Source: Paludibacteraceae bacterium
Lineage (GTDB): Bacteria > Bacteroidota > Bacteroidia > Bacteroidales > Paludibacteraceae
Assembly (NCBI GenBank): GCA_017467185.1
Contig: JAFTSS010000083.1
Coordinates: 1-64,000, forward strand
DNA length: 64,000 nt
Reading direction: 5' to 3'
In this document: positions 31,861 to 42,180 of the stretch, one piece after another
Position numbering within the stretch: the first letter of the stretch is position 1
How the letters are laid out: each line of letters begins with the position of its first letter
Position numbers and translations under genes: made by a program
Notes under the pieces: generated by a model
What the model saw: only the letters and a program-made list of their open reading frames with translations
Databases searched by the model: none
What the model was told of the DNA's origin: nothing

Positions 31861-33048
31861 TTACTTAATCACGCCGAGTTCTTTACCGATTTTAGTAAAT
31901 GCAGCGATTGCTTTGTCGAGGTGTTCTTGTTCGTGAGCAGCTGACAATTGTACGCGGATACGTGCTTCGTTTTTAGGAACAACTGGATAGAAGAAACCTG
32001 TTACATAGATGCCTTCTTCTTGGAGGCGTGCTGCCATTTGTTGTGACAATTTAGCATCGTAAAGCATTACTGCACAGATAGCTGATTGTGTAGGTTTGAT
32101 GTCGAAACCAGCAGCAAGCATTTTTTCACGGAAGTAGTCAGTGTTTGCGTGAAGTTTGTCTTGCAATTCGTTAGTTTCTTCCATCATTTGGAACATCTTG
32201 ATACCTGCTGCTACTACCATTGGAGGCAATGAGTTAGAGAAGAGGTAAGGACGTGAACGTTGACGGAGAAGGTCGATAATCTCTTTTTTACCTGTTGTGA
32301 AACCACCTACTGCACCACCGAATGCTTTACCGAGTGTACCTGTGATGATTTCTACTTGACCACGAAGGTTGTGCAATTCTGTTACACCACGACCTGTTGC
32401 ACCTACTACACCTGCTGAGTGTGATTCGTCAACCATAATCATAGCGTTGTATTTGTTTGCCAATTCGTAGATTTTGTCGAGTGGGCAAACATTACCGTCC
32501 ATTGAGAATACACCGTCAGTAACGATGAGTTTGAAACGGCAGTTAGCTGCTGCTTGAAGTTGTTTTTCAAGGTCTTCCATGTCAGCATTTGCATAGCGGA
32601 AGCGTTGTGCTTTACAAAGACGTACACCGTCGATGATAGATGCGTGGTTCAATGCGTCAGAGATGATAGCATCTTCTGCTGTCAAAAGTGGTTCGAATAC
32701 ACCACCATTAGCATCGAAACATGCAGCGTAAAGAATAGTATCTTCAGTGCCGAAGAAGTTAGCAATAGCTTGTTCGAGGTCTTTGTGACGATCTTGAGTA
32801 CCGCAGATGAAGCGTACTGATGACATACCATAGCCACGTTCGTCCATAGCTTTTTTAGCAGCTTCGATAAGAGCTGGGTGGTTAGCCAATCCAAGATAGT
32901 TGTTTGCACAGAAGTTCAATACTTGTTTACCTGCTACTGTGATTTCTGCACTTTGTGGTGAGCAGATCAAACGTTCACTTTTATAAAGGCCTGCTTCTTT
33001 AATTGCATCGAGCTCGGCTGTGAGATGCTTTTGAAAATCGTTGTACAT
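31861..33048 (-). CDS. kbl: Glycine C-acetyltransferase (2-amino-3-ketobutyrate CoA ligase)
   Basis: A 395-residue PLP enzyme of the alpha-oxoamine synthase family. NFCANNYLGLANHP, SVRFICGTQDRHKDLE, VDESHSAGVVGATGRG (Asp and His for PLP) and the lysine loop TGTLGKAFGGAVGG are all present. Cytosolic; second step of threonine breakdown with Tdh. Codon use is biased, so it is probably well expressed. Confidence 0.96.
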   Translation of the reverse strand: MYNDFQKHLTAELDAIKEAGLYKSERLICSPQSAEITVAGKQVLNFCANNYLGLANHPALIEAAKKAMDERGYGMSSVRFICGTQDRHKDLEQAIANFFGTEDTILYAACFDANGGVFEPLLTAEDAIISDALNHASIIDGVRLCKAQRFRYANADMEDLEKQLQAAANCRFKLIVTDGVFSMDGNVCPLDKIYELANKYNAMIMVDESHSAGVVGATGRGVTELHNLRGQVEIITGTLGKAFGGAVGGFTTGKKEIIDLLRQRSRPYLFSNSLPPMVVAAGIKMFQMMEETNELQDKLHANTDYFREKMLAAGFDIKPTQSAICAVMLYDAKLSQQMAARLQEEGIYVTGFFYPVVPKNEARIRVQLSAAHEQEHLDKAIAAFTKIGKELGVIK

Positions 33049-33061
33049 AGTCTTAAGGTTT

Positions 33062-33165
33062 AGTTATTAATGATTAGTTATTAATGATTAGTTATTAGTT
33101 GTTTATTTATATTTTTTATAGTTGCTATAGTTTCTATAGTCTCTATAGTTTCTATATATTTTATC
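33062..33165. repeat. Tandem repeats upstream of kbl
   Basis: A 14-nt unit GATTAGTTATTAAT (two heptamers) repeats about three times, followed by a 9-nt-period array of AGTTTCTAT/AGTCTCTAT type that ends at the porin stop codon. Confidence 0.75.
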
Positions 33166-34283
33166 TAAAATCTTGCCACAATTTCAATTACCAATTTATC
33201 TTGGTTGTCTGCTTTGACTGCGCTCCAGTCTTTGTGGAAGTATTTTTCGTAGTTAATTCTTAATTCTGCTAAGATAGGGTCTGCAAGAGTGAGAGTTACA
33301 CCCGCTGTAATACGTTGACGTGCAGAGGTTGTTGTTGGATACACAGTGCCGATACCTTCTTTTATTAATTCCGAACCATCGTAATCATCAGTTATCATAT
33401 CATATCTGCCTAATACTCTCAAATGGTGGAATATTTTTGGCAACATAATGTCATAATATGCTGTACCTGTGAATCCATACGATGGTTTGAATACATTGTT
33501 TTGATATATCTTATAAGCACCTTCGGCTTCAAGATGTACGCCGTAGAAGTCTGCTCTCATCGCCAAGTCGAACACATTCATTCTTATGTTTTCAGGCTTG
33601 ATAGATTGCCAGTTGAGGTCGAACGCAAAGTATTTGCAAGTGTTGAATATCAATCGGGCAGAGTAGTCGAAGTGTTTTTTCCAAATTTTTTGGTCGTACA
33701 ATCCATTGCCATTATATACACCTAAAATAGCTTCAATAGGCACATACTCTTTAGCATTGTAGCCTGCAGTGAAGCCAACATCGCGTAGATTAGCAAATTC
33801 ACTAACTATGAACGCAGGGTTGGCAAATAGCATATTGTGAGGCGAGCGTAGATTGTCGGTAGAGAATTGTTTTTTTACTTGACCTAAAGTAAAAGCTAAT
33901 CCTTTGATAGGTAGCACTCTCACGTAAGCATCAAGTATTCTGGTTTGTCCACGATCCGATAGTTCAACTTCGGCTTTGTATGCTACCATTTGGTGAACAT
34001 TGCCAGTAACAGAAAATCGTGCGTTGCGCACCTGAAAACGACTTGCATCTAACTGAGGACAGTACTCATATTTTGCTCTCACTGTGCCATGAATCTCAGG
34101 GACATAGTCAATTGCAGCCATTTTTTCTTTTTCTATACGATCTCCCTCGGCATCACCAGCATGGTCAAGATTTCCAAATTTATCAACAAAGGCTTCTTTT
34201 ATGGTCGTAATCGTGGTTGAGTCATTAGCATAACTCAATATTATTGCAAATAAAAATAATATGCAAAATTTAAATCTTAGCAT
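33165..34283 (-). CDS. Phosphate-selective-porin-like outer-membrane protein (OprO/OprP type)
   Basis: A 372-residue exported barrel protein, signal peptide ending near ILSYA. Segments such as GTVRAKYEYCPQLDASRFQVRNARFSVTG, AEVELSD and PIKGLAFTLGQVKKQFSTDN are typical of the PF07396 porin family; the C terminus ends in Phe (IVARF). It starts inside the end of the HAD gene (14-bp overlap), so the two are translationally coupled. The solute is not known. Confidence 0.8.
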   Translation of the reverse strand: MLRFKFCILFLFAIILSYANDSTTITTIKEAFVDKFGNLDHAGDAEGDRIEKEKMAAIDYVPEIHGTVRAKYEYCPQLDASRFQVRNARFSVTGNVHQMVAYKAEVELSDRGQTRILDAYVRVLPIKGLAFTLGQVKKQFSTDNLRSPHNMLFANPAFIVSEFANLRDVGFTAGYNAKEYVPIEAILGVYNGNGLYDQKIWKKHFDYSARLIFNTCKYFAFDLNWQSIKPENIRMNVFDLAMRADFYGVHLEAEGAYKIYQNNVFKPSYGFTGTAYYDIMLPKIFHHLRVLGRYDMITDDYDGSELIKEGIGTVYPTTTSARQRITAGVTLTLADPILAELRINYEKYFHKDWSAVKADNQDKLVIEIVARF

Positions 34284-35004
34284 TAGTTTTTAATTCATTA
34301 TAGTAATTCAAAACGGCTTTCATATCAGGCAGAACAATACCACTATCATTCAATTCGCACTCTAACTCTTTGGTAGTCAAAATGCCTGTATTTACAGCAA
34401 ATGTAAATAATCCAGTTGCTACGCTTGCTCTTACTCCAAGTGGAGCATTTTCAACCACAAAAGCTTCATTCGGTTGGACTCCCGATTTAGCTAAAGCAAT
34501 CAGATATGGTTCTGGGTCGGGTTTACCTTTTTTTACGTCAAAGGCTGTAACCATTTTCTCTTTACAGAAAATTCCAGGAAACCATTTGTTTAATCTATCT
34601 AATAGCGACTCTTGTCCCGAGCCTGTTACTATATAAATATCAATTCCGTCGGCTTTTAGTGTTTCCAGCAAAGGTAAAATATCGGGTATGCGTTCTATTT
34701 TAGATATGCTATTGAAACAATCGCTTTTTTCTTTGTACATCAACTGTATTTCATCATCGGTAGCCATGCGCCCTTTGTGTTGTAAAAACACTTCATTTAT
34801 TACACTTGCCCCCGTTCTTCCCTCGCAAACATACGCATCATGGAGTTCAAATGGGATGCCATGAGCATTCATTGTGCGCTTCCAAGCCTCGGCATGATAC
34901 GGCATTGAGTTGAATAACACACCATCCATGTCGAAAAAAGCAGCCTTTATGTTTAGTGATTTGTATTGATATTTAGATAAATAGAGTTCTATTTCTTGTT
35001 TCAT
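34270..35004 (-). CDS. HAD-family phosphatase (beta-phosphoglucomutase-like)
   Basis: From the ATG at 35004 the protein has about 244 residues. An earlier in-frame ATG (35040) is unlikely because a TATCTTTG box at 35038-35045 puts the transcript start downstream of it. HAD motifs: DMDGVLFNSMP (nucleophile Asp), IYIVTGSGQ, KGKPDPEPYL and VVENAPLGVRA. The helical cap follows motif I. It likely acts on a small sugar phosphate. It overlaps the porin gene downstream. Confidence 0.85.
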   Translation of the reverse strand: MKQEIELYLSKYQYKSLNIKAAFFDMDGVLFNSMPYHAEAWKRTMNAHGIPFELHDAYVCEGRTGASVINEVFLQHKGRMATDDEIQLMYKEKSDCFNSISKIERIPDILPLLETLKADGIDIYIVTGSGQESLLDRLNKWFPGIFCKEKMVTAFDVKKGKPDPEPYLIALAKSGVQPNEAFVVENAPLGVRASVATGLFTFAVNTGILTTKELECELNDSGIVLPDMKAVLNYYNELKTNAKI

Positions 35005-35164
35005 GACCAAATTTGTCAGTACATAGTAAATCAACCACAAAGATAATATATTTTTTTTGTTTAATATACTTTTCGGAAAAAAATATTTTATTTTTTTTGA
35101 TTAAAAAATTGAGAATAATTTTGTCGTTTATAAAATAAATGTTATCTTTGTGGCTAAATTAGAC

Positions 35165-35361
35165 ATAAAATACAAAAGCTTTCAGTATTAAAAGTTTTGT
35201 ATCTCATATCTCGTGTCTAATATTTAAATATTTAAAAAACTAACGAGTCGAAAACCGAGTATGAGAAAGTTTCGCTATTCGTTACTAAAAATTTAAAAGG
35301 GAAAAAATGAGCGGAGCGAATATGTCTCGTTACTCGTTACTCGCTACTAAAAATCTAAAAT
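35165..35361. repeat. Repeat-filled spacer before the NUDIX gene
   Basis: Holds TCTCATA/TCTCGTG heptamers and TCGTTAC/TCGCTAC units; its last 38 bp plus the start codon form the inverted partner of the tdh cassette. The same ending, ACTAAAAATCTAAAAT before ATG, recurs with one change before murG. Confidence 0.7.
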
Positions 35362-36093
35362 ATGAGTATAATTGAAACATATAAACCTGAAATATCGGTC
35401 GATTGTGTAGTCTTTGGTTTTGACGGATCTCGGCTCAAAGTGTTGTTAGTTCAGCGTAATGATGAAGTGCCAGACGAAGAATTAGAGGGATTTAATAATC
35501 GTAAATTGCCAGGAAGTATCATTTTGCCTAATGAGGATCTTGATAGTGCGGCGTATCGTATTTTAGAAGAATATACGGGGTTGTCTAACATCTATTTGCA
35601 TCAATTCAAAGCATTTGGTAGTCCTAATCGTAGTAGTTATGCCGATGAACCATGGATGGAGAAGGTGAAAAGATTGAATATCAGTCGTCTTGTTACTGTG
35701 GGCTATGTTGCTCTTATCAAGATAAATAATCGAATAAAGCAACAATCTTCAAGTCAAAAAGGTCAGATTGTCTGGCTTAATATTGAGGATTATCGTCACG
35801 AACATTTAGCTTTCGACCATAAAGATATTATTGCTGCTGCATTAGAAAGCATCCGTTTAAAACTGAAGTATGAGCCATATCTCATGTTTGAGCTCTTACC
35901 TAAAAAGTTTACTATGACGCAGTTGCGCAATCTTCACGATACGATTTATCAGAAGAAGAGCGATGTACGTAATTTCCAAAAGCGCATGATGCAACTCGAA
36001 GGTATCTCAGCTCTTGCTGAAACCGAAGTTGGGGTTCCTCACCGTGCGGCACGTTATTTCACTTATACTAAACGGAAAAATAAGAACGATTAA
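35362..36093 (+). CDS. NUDIX-domain protein with C-terminal winged helix (NrtR-like)
   Basis: A 243-residue protein. Residues ~10-140 form a NUDIX fold (ISVDCVVFGFDGSRLKVLLVQR). The Nudix box is degenerate: RILEEYTGL has lost the key glutamates of REUxEExGU. The C-terminal part (FELLPKKFTMTQLRNLHDTIYQKK, then NFQKRMMQLEGISAL) is the winged helix seen in NrtR-type regulators. It is therefore more likely a sensor-repressor of sugar or NAD metabolism than an enzyme. A terminator follows. Confidence 0.85.
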   Translation: MSIIETYKPEISVDCVVFGFDGSRLKVLLVQRNDEVPDEELEGFNNRKLPGSIILPNEDLDSAAYRILEEYTGLSNIYLHQFKAFGSPNRSSYADEPWMEKVKRLNISRLVTVGYVALIKINNRIKQQSSSQKGQIVWLNIEDYRHEHLAFDHKDIIAAALESIRLKLKYEPYLMFELLPKKFTMTQLRNLHDTIYQKKSDVRNFQKRMMQLEGISALAETEVGVPHRAARYFTYTKRKNKND

Positions 36094-36103
36094 ATTTATA
36101 AAT

Positions 36104-36145
36104 AAAGAGACTCACTGCAAAACATTTGTAGTGAGTCTTTTTTTT
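36104..36145 (+). terminator. Terminator of the NUDIX gene
   Basis: AAAGAGACTCACTGCAAA / TTTGTAGTGAGTCTTT stem and T8. Confidence 0.88.
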
Positions 36146-36187
36146 ATGCCTTATTTTGACTAATTGCAAAATACCTATTTTTGAGTA

Positions 36188-36218
36188 TTGTGGGTGGAGT
36201 GGGGGTGTTGTAATTTTG
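36188..36218 (+). promoter_or_regulatory. Promoter of the xusABC-like operon
   Basis: TTG (36188-36190), 20 nt, TAATTTTG (36211-36218). A Fur site could lie nearby but is not recognizable by eye. Confidence 0.6.
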
Positions 36219-36260
36219 CATCGTCGATGGTGACGGAATTTGTTTTTATTAAAATTGAAT

Positions 36261-38630
36261 ATGAAAATACGTTTATTTATTTTGTTTTTGTCTTGTTTTG
36301 TGGCATTTAGCGTGAAGGCACAAGATGGTTTGGTTGTTGGAGAGGTGAGTGAGTCGGGTGATGTAGTTGATTTTGCAACGGTTTATTTGAAGAAAACCAA
36401 TTATGGTTGTATGACCGACGAAAAGGGCGTTTTTGAAATGAGAGTACCTAAAGGTGAGTATCTGCTTGTAGTGTCGGCAGTGGGTTATGAAACTACAGAG
36501 TGTAAGGTAGTGGTAGTTGCGGGCGAAACTACGCGTGTAAATGTTCAGATGAAGACGGCTGTAACAGAATTGGAAGAGGTGGAGGTAGTTTCGTCGGGAG
36601 TGAGTAGGGTGAGAAATTCGGCATTTACGGCTTTGGCTGTGGATACTCGTGATTTGCAAAATAGCACTAAATCGCTTGGAGATGCTTTAGCTAAAACTCC
36701 TGGATTGAAACTGCGTGAGTCGGGTGGTGTTGGGTCGGATATGAATGTTATGTTGGATGGATTTAGTGGTAAGCACGTGAAAGTGTTTATCGATGGAGTG
36801 CCACAAGAGGGGGTAGGAGGGTCGTTTGGACTGAATAATATCCCTGTGAATTTTGCAGAACGCATAGAGGTGTATAAGGGCGTAGTGCCTGTTACTTTTG
36901 GGGCAGACGCAATAGGGGGAGTAATAAATATAGTGACTAAAAAAAGTGTGTTCAAACGTCAGAATTGGTTTCTTGATGCAGCTTATTCGTATGGGTCGTT
37001 TAATACGCATAAATCGTATGTGAATTTTGGGCAGACTTTGAAAAATGGATTTTCGTATGAGGTGAATGCTTTTCAGAATTATTCAGATAACAACTATTGG
37101 ATTGATGCCGCAGTAGAGGATTTCGAGACAGGGAGGATAGATAAAACCAAGAAAGAGAGGGTGCAACGCTTCAGTGATACTTATCATAACGAAGCTGTGG
37201 TGGCAAAAGTTGGGTTGGTTGGAAAATCGTGGGCAGATAGATTGATGTTTGGTTTTACTTTTTCCAATATGTATAAAGATATTCAGACCGGAGTGCGTCA
37301 GGATGTGGTGTATGGCGATAAGCATCGTAGGGGCTATTCGTTGATGCCATCGTTGGAATATCGTAAGCGCGACTTGATTGTTAAGGGATTGGATGTGGTG
37401 TTTACAGCCAATTATAATAACAATATATCGACAAATGTGGATACTTCGGGCGTGAAATACAATTGGTTGGCCGAGACAAAACAGCTTAATTCGCCAGGAG
37501 AGCAATCGTTGCAACATACCAGAATGAAAAGTGACAATTGGAGTGCTACGTTGTCGGTAGATTACAGATTAGGTGATGCGCATAAATTTACGCTGAACCA
37601 CGTGATGAATGCGTTTGATAGAGAGAATACGTCGCTATTGGCAACAGAGGCACAGACTTATGCTATTGGAAAACAGACAGTAAAGAATATCACTGGGTTG
37701 GCGTATAGGTTGATGCTGTCGAAGGTGTGGAATGTATCGGCATTCGGGAAGTATTATCATCAGTATGTGGCAGGTCCAATGGCAACAGATGCAAATCAGA
37801 CCGAATTTGTGCGTACGGTGCGTCAGACCTCGTCGTTAGGTTATGGAGTGGCTGGCACGTATTTCATTATTGATGAGTTGCAATTGAAGTCTTCGTACGA
37901 GAAAGCATATCGTTTGCCAACGATAGAAGAGATGTTTGGCGATGAAGATCTTGAGATGGGCGATATTGGTATAAAGCCCGAAAATAGCGATAATATGAAT
38001 CTTAACATTGCGTATAACAAGAAGATAGGCGAGCATCTGCTATATGCCGAAGCTGGCTTTGTGTATCGCAATACGAAGGATTATATTCAGCGCAATATAG
38101 CCGATTTGAGTGGAGGTAAAGTGGCGGCAACGTATATCAATTATGGCAAAGTGGAAACCTTAGGTTACAATCTTTCGGTGCGTTATGGCTTTGGTCGTTG
38201 GGTGAGCATAGGGGCTAATTTCTCGCAGATGGATGTGCGCGATAATATGAAAACTATGATTGGCACAACGATGCCAAATATAGGTTATCGTCAGAGGATG
38301 CCTAATCTGCCATATCTGTTTGCCGATGGAGATGTGACTTTTACATGGTATGATTTGTTCGGTAAGGGTAATGTGTTGACAATAAGTTATGATAATCAAT
38401 ATCTGCACGAGTTTTCGTTTTATTCGTCGGTAATTGGTTTAAATAAAGGCGAATATATGGTGCCGAGTCAGTTTTCGCACAATTTGGCAGTGGCATATAG
38501 TTTTGCAAAGGGGAGATATAATGTGTCGTTTGAATGCCGAAACTTTACGAATGAAAAGCTATATGACAATTTCAGTTTGCAGAAGGCAGGTCGTGCTTTT
38601 TATGGAAAATTCAGAATATGTTTTAAGTAA
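36261..38630 (+). CDS. xusA: TonB-dependent receptor, siderophore-uptake type (XusA-like)
   Basis: About 789 residues from the ATG at 36261 (MKIRLFILFLSCFVAFSVKA signal peptide); the upstream ATG at 36240 only adds a stretch before the signal. Order: carboxypeptidase-like N-terminal domain (VVGEVSESGDVVDFATVYL), TonB box-like ELEEVEVV, plug (LAKTPGLKLRESGG, GADAIGGVINIVT), then the barrel ending in Phe-Lys. The operon with a DUF4374 lipoprotein and PepSY membrane protein is that of the xenosiderophore system XusABC of Bacteroides. Fur lies close by. Confidence 0.8.
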   Translation: MKIRLFILFLSCFVAFSVKAQDGLVVGEVSESGDVVDFATVYLKKTNYGCMTDEKGVFEMRVPKGEYLLVVSAVGYETTECKVVVVAGETTRVNVQMKTAVTELEEVEVVSSGVSRVRNSAFTALAVDTRDLQNSTKSLGDALAKTPGLKLRESGGVGSDMNVMLDGFSGKHVKVFIDGVPQEGVGGSFGLNNIPVNFAERIEVYKGVVPVTFGADAIGGVINIVTKKSVFKRQNWFLDAAYSYGSFNTHKSYVNFGQTLKNGFSYEVNAFQNYSDNNYWIDAAVEDFETGRIDKTKKERVQRFSDTYHNEAVVAKVGLVGKSWADRLMFGFTFSNMYKDIQTGVRQDVVYGDKHRRGYSLMPSLEYRKRDLIVKGLDVVFTANYNNNISTNVDTSGVKYNWLAETKQLNSPGEQSLQHTRMKSDNWSATLSVDYRLGDAHKFTLNHVMNAFDRENTSLLATEAQTYAIGKQTVKNITGLAYRLMLSKVWNVSAFGKYYHQYVAGPMATDANQTEFVRTVRQTSSLGYGVAGTYFIIDELQLKSSYEKAYRLPTIEEMFGDEDLEMGDIGIKPENSDNMNLNIAYNKKIGEHLLYAEAGFVYRNTKDYIQRNIADLSGGKVAATYINYGKVETLGYNLSVRYGFGRWVSIGANFSQMDVRDNMKTMIGTTMPNIGYRQRMPNLPYLFADGDVTFTWYDLFGKGNVLTISYDNQYLHEFSFYSSVIGLNKGEYMVPSQFSHNLAVAYSFAKGRYNVSFECRNFTNEKLYDNFSLQKAGRAFYGKFRICFK

Positions 38631-38662
38631 TGTAAGTAAAATAATAATAAAAAAATTAGACT

Positions 38663-40054
38663 ATGAAAAAGAATTTATTTAAAGGCTTGCTATCGGCAAG
38701 CGTTATGGCTGTTGTTTTTGCAGCATGTGAATCGCAAGTAGAACCACCAATGAATGATTTGGATGGTGCGGAGTATGTAATTGCATCGTCGGTAACCGCG
38801 TCGAATTCAACAACCAATGTGTTGATTTCGTCGTCGTCGCTCGATTCGGGCAATGTGTCGGTGATGGGCAATGGTTTGGTCAACGATGGTGCGACGCAAT
38901 GGGTGTTCTATAAGGATAAGTATCTTTATGGATTGACTTATAATCAAGGGAATGCAGCCACAACACGTTCGTTTATTCGCAACGCAGAGGGCGAATTGGA
39001 GGCACGTTCGGGCGAATATGCAGTTAAGAGATTTACTACATTTGGTGTTTATGACAAGTATGTTATGGCTACATCTACAGGCAACGGACCTACAGAGTGG
39101 GCTGACGAGAATGGCTATTTGCCAAAAATGTTTTTGGTGTCGTATCTCGATGTTGAGGCAGAAACATTTACTGCAAACCCAACCGGCAAAGCCTATATGT
39201 CGGAGAATTTTCTTGGAAATGGCGAGTATGTGACATTGGCCGGTATATTGGAGCGCGATGGCAAATTGTTGTCGGCGGCAGTGCCAATGGGATTGAGCCA
39301 ATATGGAGTGAAAGATGGTGGTGGTAAGTGGATAGTAGAAGGCAACGAAGATTTAGTGAAAACCGAAGCTGGAGGTTCTGGTTCGGGGGCATATCAAAAA
39401 GATGAATTGCAATGGACTCAATATCCTAATGAATGTTGGGTGGCTATATTCGATGATGCAAGTTTGACGTCGAAAAAACTTATTCGTACAGACAAGATTA
39501 GTTATGCTTGTGGGCGCAATAAATCGCAATATTATCAAATGATTTGGGCAGCCGATAATGGCGATGTATATGTATTCTCGCCAAGTTATGCAAAAACGAT
39601 GTCGGACCCTCGTCAGCAAACAACACTGCCAGCAGGAGTAGTTCGTATCAAGGCAGGCGAAGAGGAGTTTGACCCAACTTATTATGTGAATATTGAGGAG
39701 AAGTCAAATGGTCGTGCTTTTTTGCGCAGTTGGCATATAGCCGAAGATTATTTCTTGTTGTTGATGTATGATTCGCCTCTGACAGTTGATAAGACTTTTA
39801 CGGCTAATCAATTGGCTATATTCAAAGCCGAGACAGGCGAGTTGACTGAAGTAGAGGGCTTGCCTGAAAATATTTCAGGATTTGGTAATGCTCCATATTG
39901 CGAAAACGGAAAGGCTTATATTGCTGTGACGACAACAGATTCGTATCCAGCTATTTATGTAGTAGATGCAAAATCAGCTAAAGCTTTAAAAGGTGTTACG
40001 ATAGAGGCAACACAAGTAAATGGGGTTGGTAAATTGAAAAAGATTAATATATGA
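38663..40054 (+). CDS. xusB: DUF4374 surface lipoprotein (XusB-like siderophore binder)
   Basis: A 463-residue lipoprotein; lipobox VVFAAC gives lipidation at Cys21. The repeated strand-turn pattern ([37 protein letters not shown]) fits a beta-propeller, as in XusB, which binds ferric siderophore at the cell surface and passes it to XusA. It lies 32 bp after the receptor and its stop overlaps the next start (ATGA). Confidence 0.8.
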   Translation: MKKNLFKGLLSASVMAVVFAACESQVEPPMNDLDGAEYVIASSVTASNSTTNVLISSSSLDSGNVSVMGNGLVNDGATQWVFYKDKYLYGLTYNQGNAATTRSFIRNAEGELEARSGEYAVKRFTTFGVYDKYVMATSTGNGPTEWADENGYLPKMFLVSYLDVEAETFTANPTGKAYMSENFLGNGEYVTLAGILERDGKLLSAAVPMGLSQYGVKDGGGKWIVEGNEDLVKTEAGGSGSGAYQKDELQWTQYPNECWVAIFDDASLTSKKLIRTDKISYACGRNKSQYYQMIWAADNGDVYVFSPSYAKTMSDPRQQTTLPAGVVRIKAGEEEFDPTYYVNIEEKSNGRAFLRSWHIAEDYFLLLMYDSPLTVDKTFTANQLAIFKAETGELTEVEGLPENISGFGNAPYCENGKAYIAVTTTDSYPAIYVVDAKSAKALKGVTIEATQVNGVGKLKKINI

Positions 40055-41142
40055 AATTGATAAAGAAATTACATTTGTGGTTGTCGGTGCCATTTGGATT
40101 GGTGATATTTATCACCTGTTTTTCGGGGGCTATGTTGGTGTTCGAAAAGGAGATAACCGCAGCGTTCTATAAAGAATTATACACCATAGAGCAAGTGGGA
40201 GAAAAGGCGTTGCCACTTGAACAATTGGCAGAGATAGTGTCGCTTACGCTTGATGAGGGAGTAGAAGTGACGGGTATAACTGTGTTTGATAGTGCCGAAA
40301 AGGCTTATCAAGTGAAACTCTCGAAACCTAAACATGCGTCTGTATATGTCAATCAATATACGGGTGAGGTGAAGGGGTGTTACAAGCGATTGCCTTTTTT
40401 TGCAACAATGTTTCGCCTTCATAGGTGGTTGATGGATCCAACTCCTAATGCGGGTGTTTTTGTAGGTAAAACTATTGTAGGTATAAGCACATTAGTGTTT
40501 GTTGTGATATTGATTACGGGATTGGTTGTGTGGTTTCCTCGAAGCAAGAAAATGTTGCGTAATAGATTGACTATCAAACTAGATAAAGGTTGGCGTAGGT
40601 TTTGGTATGATTTGCATGTGGCGGGAGGATTTTATGCTTTAGTGGTATTGTTGGCAATGGCGCTGACTGGGCTGACGTGGTCGTTCCCTTGGTATCGTAC
40701 GGCTTTTTATAGTGTGTTTGGTGTTGATATGCAAAAGCCAGTTGCTCAAAATGATATGCATAATAAACGAGAAGACAAGGATAGAGCAGATAGATTTGCT
40801 TCGTGGCAGTTAGCTTTTGATAATGTAAAGATGTTGCGACCTGAGGCGAGTAAAATGACAGTTGCGAAGGGTGAGGTGAGTGTGACAGTAGATGGTTGGG
40901 GAAATCAGAGAGCAAGCGATAAGTATAAGTTCAGTGAGCTGACAGGCGAGATAGTGTCAGAGCAGTTGTATGCCGATAGCAGTAGGGCTAATAAGTTGCG
41001 TGGTTGGATATACTCGGTGCATGTGGGGAGTTTTGGTGGTATTGCGACACGCATAATTGCGTTTTTGGTAGCATTGTTTGGGGCAAGTTTGCCACTTACG
41101 GGATATTATTTGTGGATACGACGACTTTATGTTCGTAAATAA
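40051..41142 (+). CDS. xusC: PepSY-associated membrane protein (XusC-like reductase)
   Basis: A 363-residue inner-membrane protein with four apparent membrane segments: [20 protein letters not shown] at the N terminus, [39 protein letters not shown] and a C-terminal [20 protein letters not shown]. Conserved histidines ([29 protein letters not shown]) could bind haem as in ferric-siderophore reductases. Last gene of the operon, followed by a terminator. Confidence 0.82.
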   Translation: MKLIKKLHLWLSVPFGLVIFITCFSGAMLVFEKEITAAFYKELYTIEQVGEKALPLEQLAEIVSLTLDEGVEVTGITVFDSAEKAYQVKLSKPKHASVYVNQYTGEVKGCYKRLPFFATMFRLHRWLMDPTPNAGVFVGKTIVGISTLVFVVILITGLVVWFPRSKKMLRNRLTIKLDKGWRRFWYDLHVAGGFYALVVLLAMALTGLTWSFPWYRTAFYSVFGVDMQKPVAQNDMHNKREDKDRADRFASWQLAFDNVKMLRPEASKMTVAKGEVSVTVDGWGNQRASDKYKFSELTGEIVSEQLYADSSRANKLRGWIYSVHVGSFGGIATRIIAFLVALFGASLPLTGYYLWIRRLYVRK

Positions 41143-41187
41143 AAAAAAGATAGGGACCGCTCAATTGTGTGTCCCTATCTTTTTTTA
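41141..41187. terminator. Bidirectional terminator between xusC and the LuxR gene
   Basis: AAAAAGATAGGGAC / GTCCCTATCTTTTT stem, A tract on one side and T7 on the other; serves convergent genes. Confidence 0.88.
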
Positions 41188-42135
41188 TTTTAGATCTTCT
41201 ATGCGTATCAGGTGATTGACAATGGCGTAGATTGTGATGCCTGATGGAGAGTGAATTTGTAGTTTGGCAGCGATATTGCGGCGGTGGGTAGTTACGGTGT
41301 GAACCGAAAGGAATAGCGCATCGGCAATCTCTTTGTTGCTCATGCCTTTGGCTACGCAAGCAATAATGTCTTTTTCGCGTTGAGTGAGAGAATCTGATTT
41401 TTCTTTATATGATAGGTCTTTGTTTTTGTCATCGGAGTATTTGGCTTTGCCTGAATTTTTTAGTTTTATCTCTTCTAACTCTACCGCAGGCACGAATAGT
41501 TGGTCTTCGATTTTGCAATGAGAGGCAAGATCTTGTTCGCAAATCATGATGTCTAGTAGCACGTCGTTGAGCAGATAGTTGTTCTTTTCTGGAAAGTAGC
41601 AGATGATTGCGTCTTTAAGTTGTGTTAGTCGGTCGCCTATGGGCGAATGCTTGCCAGCGAAGGTTGATATAGTGTAGTTGCGATTTAGATATTTTTGTAG
41701 TAGATTGTCAACATAACGAAACACGACATTGTTTTCGTAGCCCATGTGTCGTTTTACTTCGTTGACATATTCGTCGTAGAGGCGAATGATTAGTATGCTT
41801 ATTTCGTTGGAGTGGGCGAGGTCGATGGCCTCGATTAGTTTGCGACGTATGGCAGGCAGACTGAATTCGAGATAGTATTCGTGGGCTTTTTTGAGATAGT
41901 TGATGAGCGATTTGACTGAGATGTTGGTGTAATCGAAACTATTGTTTGATACGAAATTGGCTACTTCGAGAAACGTATTTGTGTCGATGTTGTGAGATTG
42001 GCATATTTCGTCCACAGTTTTTTCGCCAAAGCCGAGAGGTATGTCAAATCGGGCAAGCACCATTATCAGCGAGTTGTTGTGCTGAATTAGGTCTCGCATT
42101 TTGTCGGTCGAAGTATAGTGGTCAAATTGTTTCAT
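41185..42135 (-). CDS. Regulator with hemerythrin-like domain and LuxR-type HTH
   Basis: About 316 residues from the ATG at 42135 (MKQFDHYTSTDKMRDLI); a longer start at 42177 is possible. The N-terminal part (LARFDIPLGFGEKTVDEICQSHNID) is like the ScdA/RIC N-terminal domain of iron-sulfur repair proteins. The middle carries spaced His/Glu (HEYYLEF, KRHMGYENNVVF, CKIEDQLFVPAVELEE) of a hemerythrin-like bundle. The C terminus is a GerE helix-turn-helix (LTQREKDIIACVAKGMSNKEIADALFL). It probably senses iron, oxygen or NO through a di-iron site. It follows fur by a few bases. Confidence 0.8.
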   Translation of the reverse strand: MKQFDHYTSTDKMRDLIQHNNSLIMVLARFDIPLGFGEKTVDEICQSHNIDTNTFLEVANFVSNNSFDYTNISVKSLINYLKKAHEYYLEFSLPAIRRKLIEAIDLAHSNEISILIIRLYDEYVNEVKRHMGYENNVVFRYVDNLLQKYLNRNYTISTFAGKHSPIGDRLTQLKDAIICYFPEKNNYLLNDVLLDIMICEQDLASHCKIEDQLFVPAVELEEIKLKNSGKAKYSDDKNKDLSYKEKSDSLTQREKDIIACVAKGMSNKEIADALFLSVHTVTTHRRNIAAKLQIHSPSGITIYAIVNHLIRIEDLK

Positions 42136-42180
42136 GTTTGATTTTAGAGATGATGGTTTGTTTGTAGTAAGATGCAAGGT

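Noticed and set aside
36273..40915. Many minus-strand frames opposite the xus genes
   Set aside because: Compositional shadows rich in His/Ser/Thr/Tyr with no conserved features.
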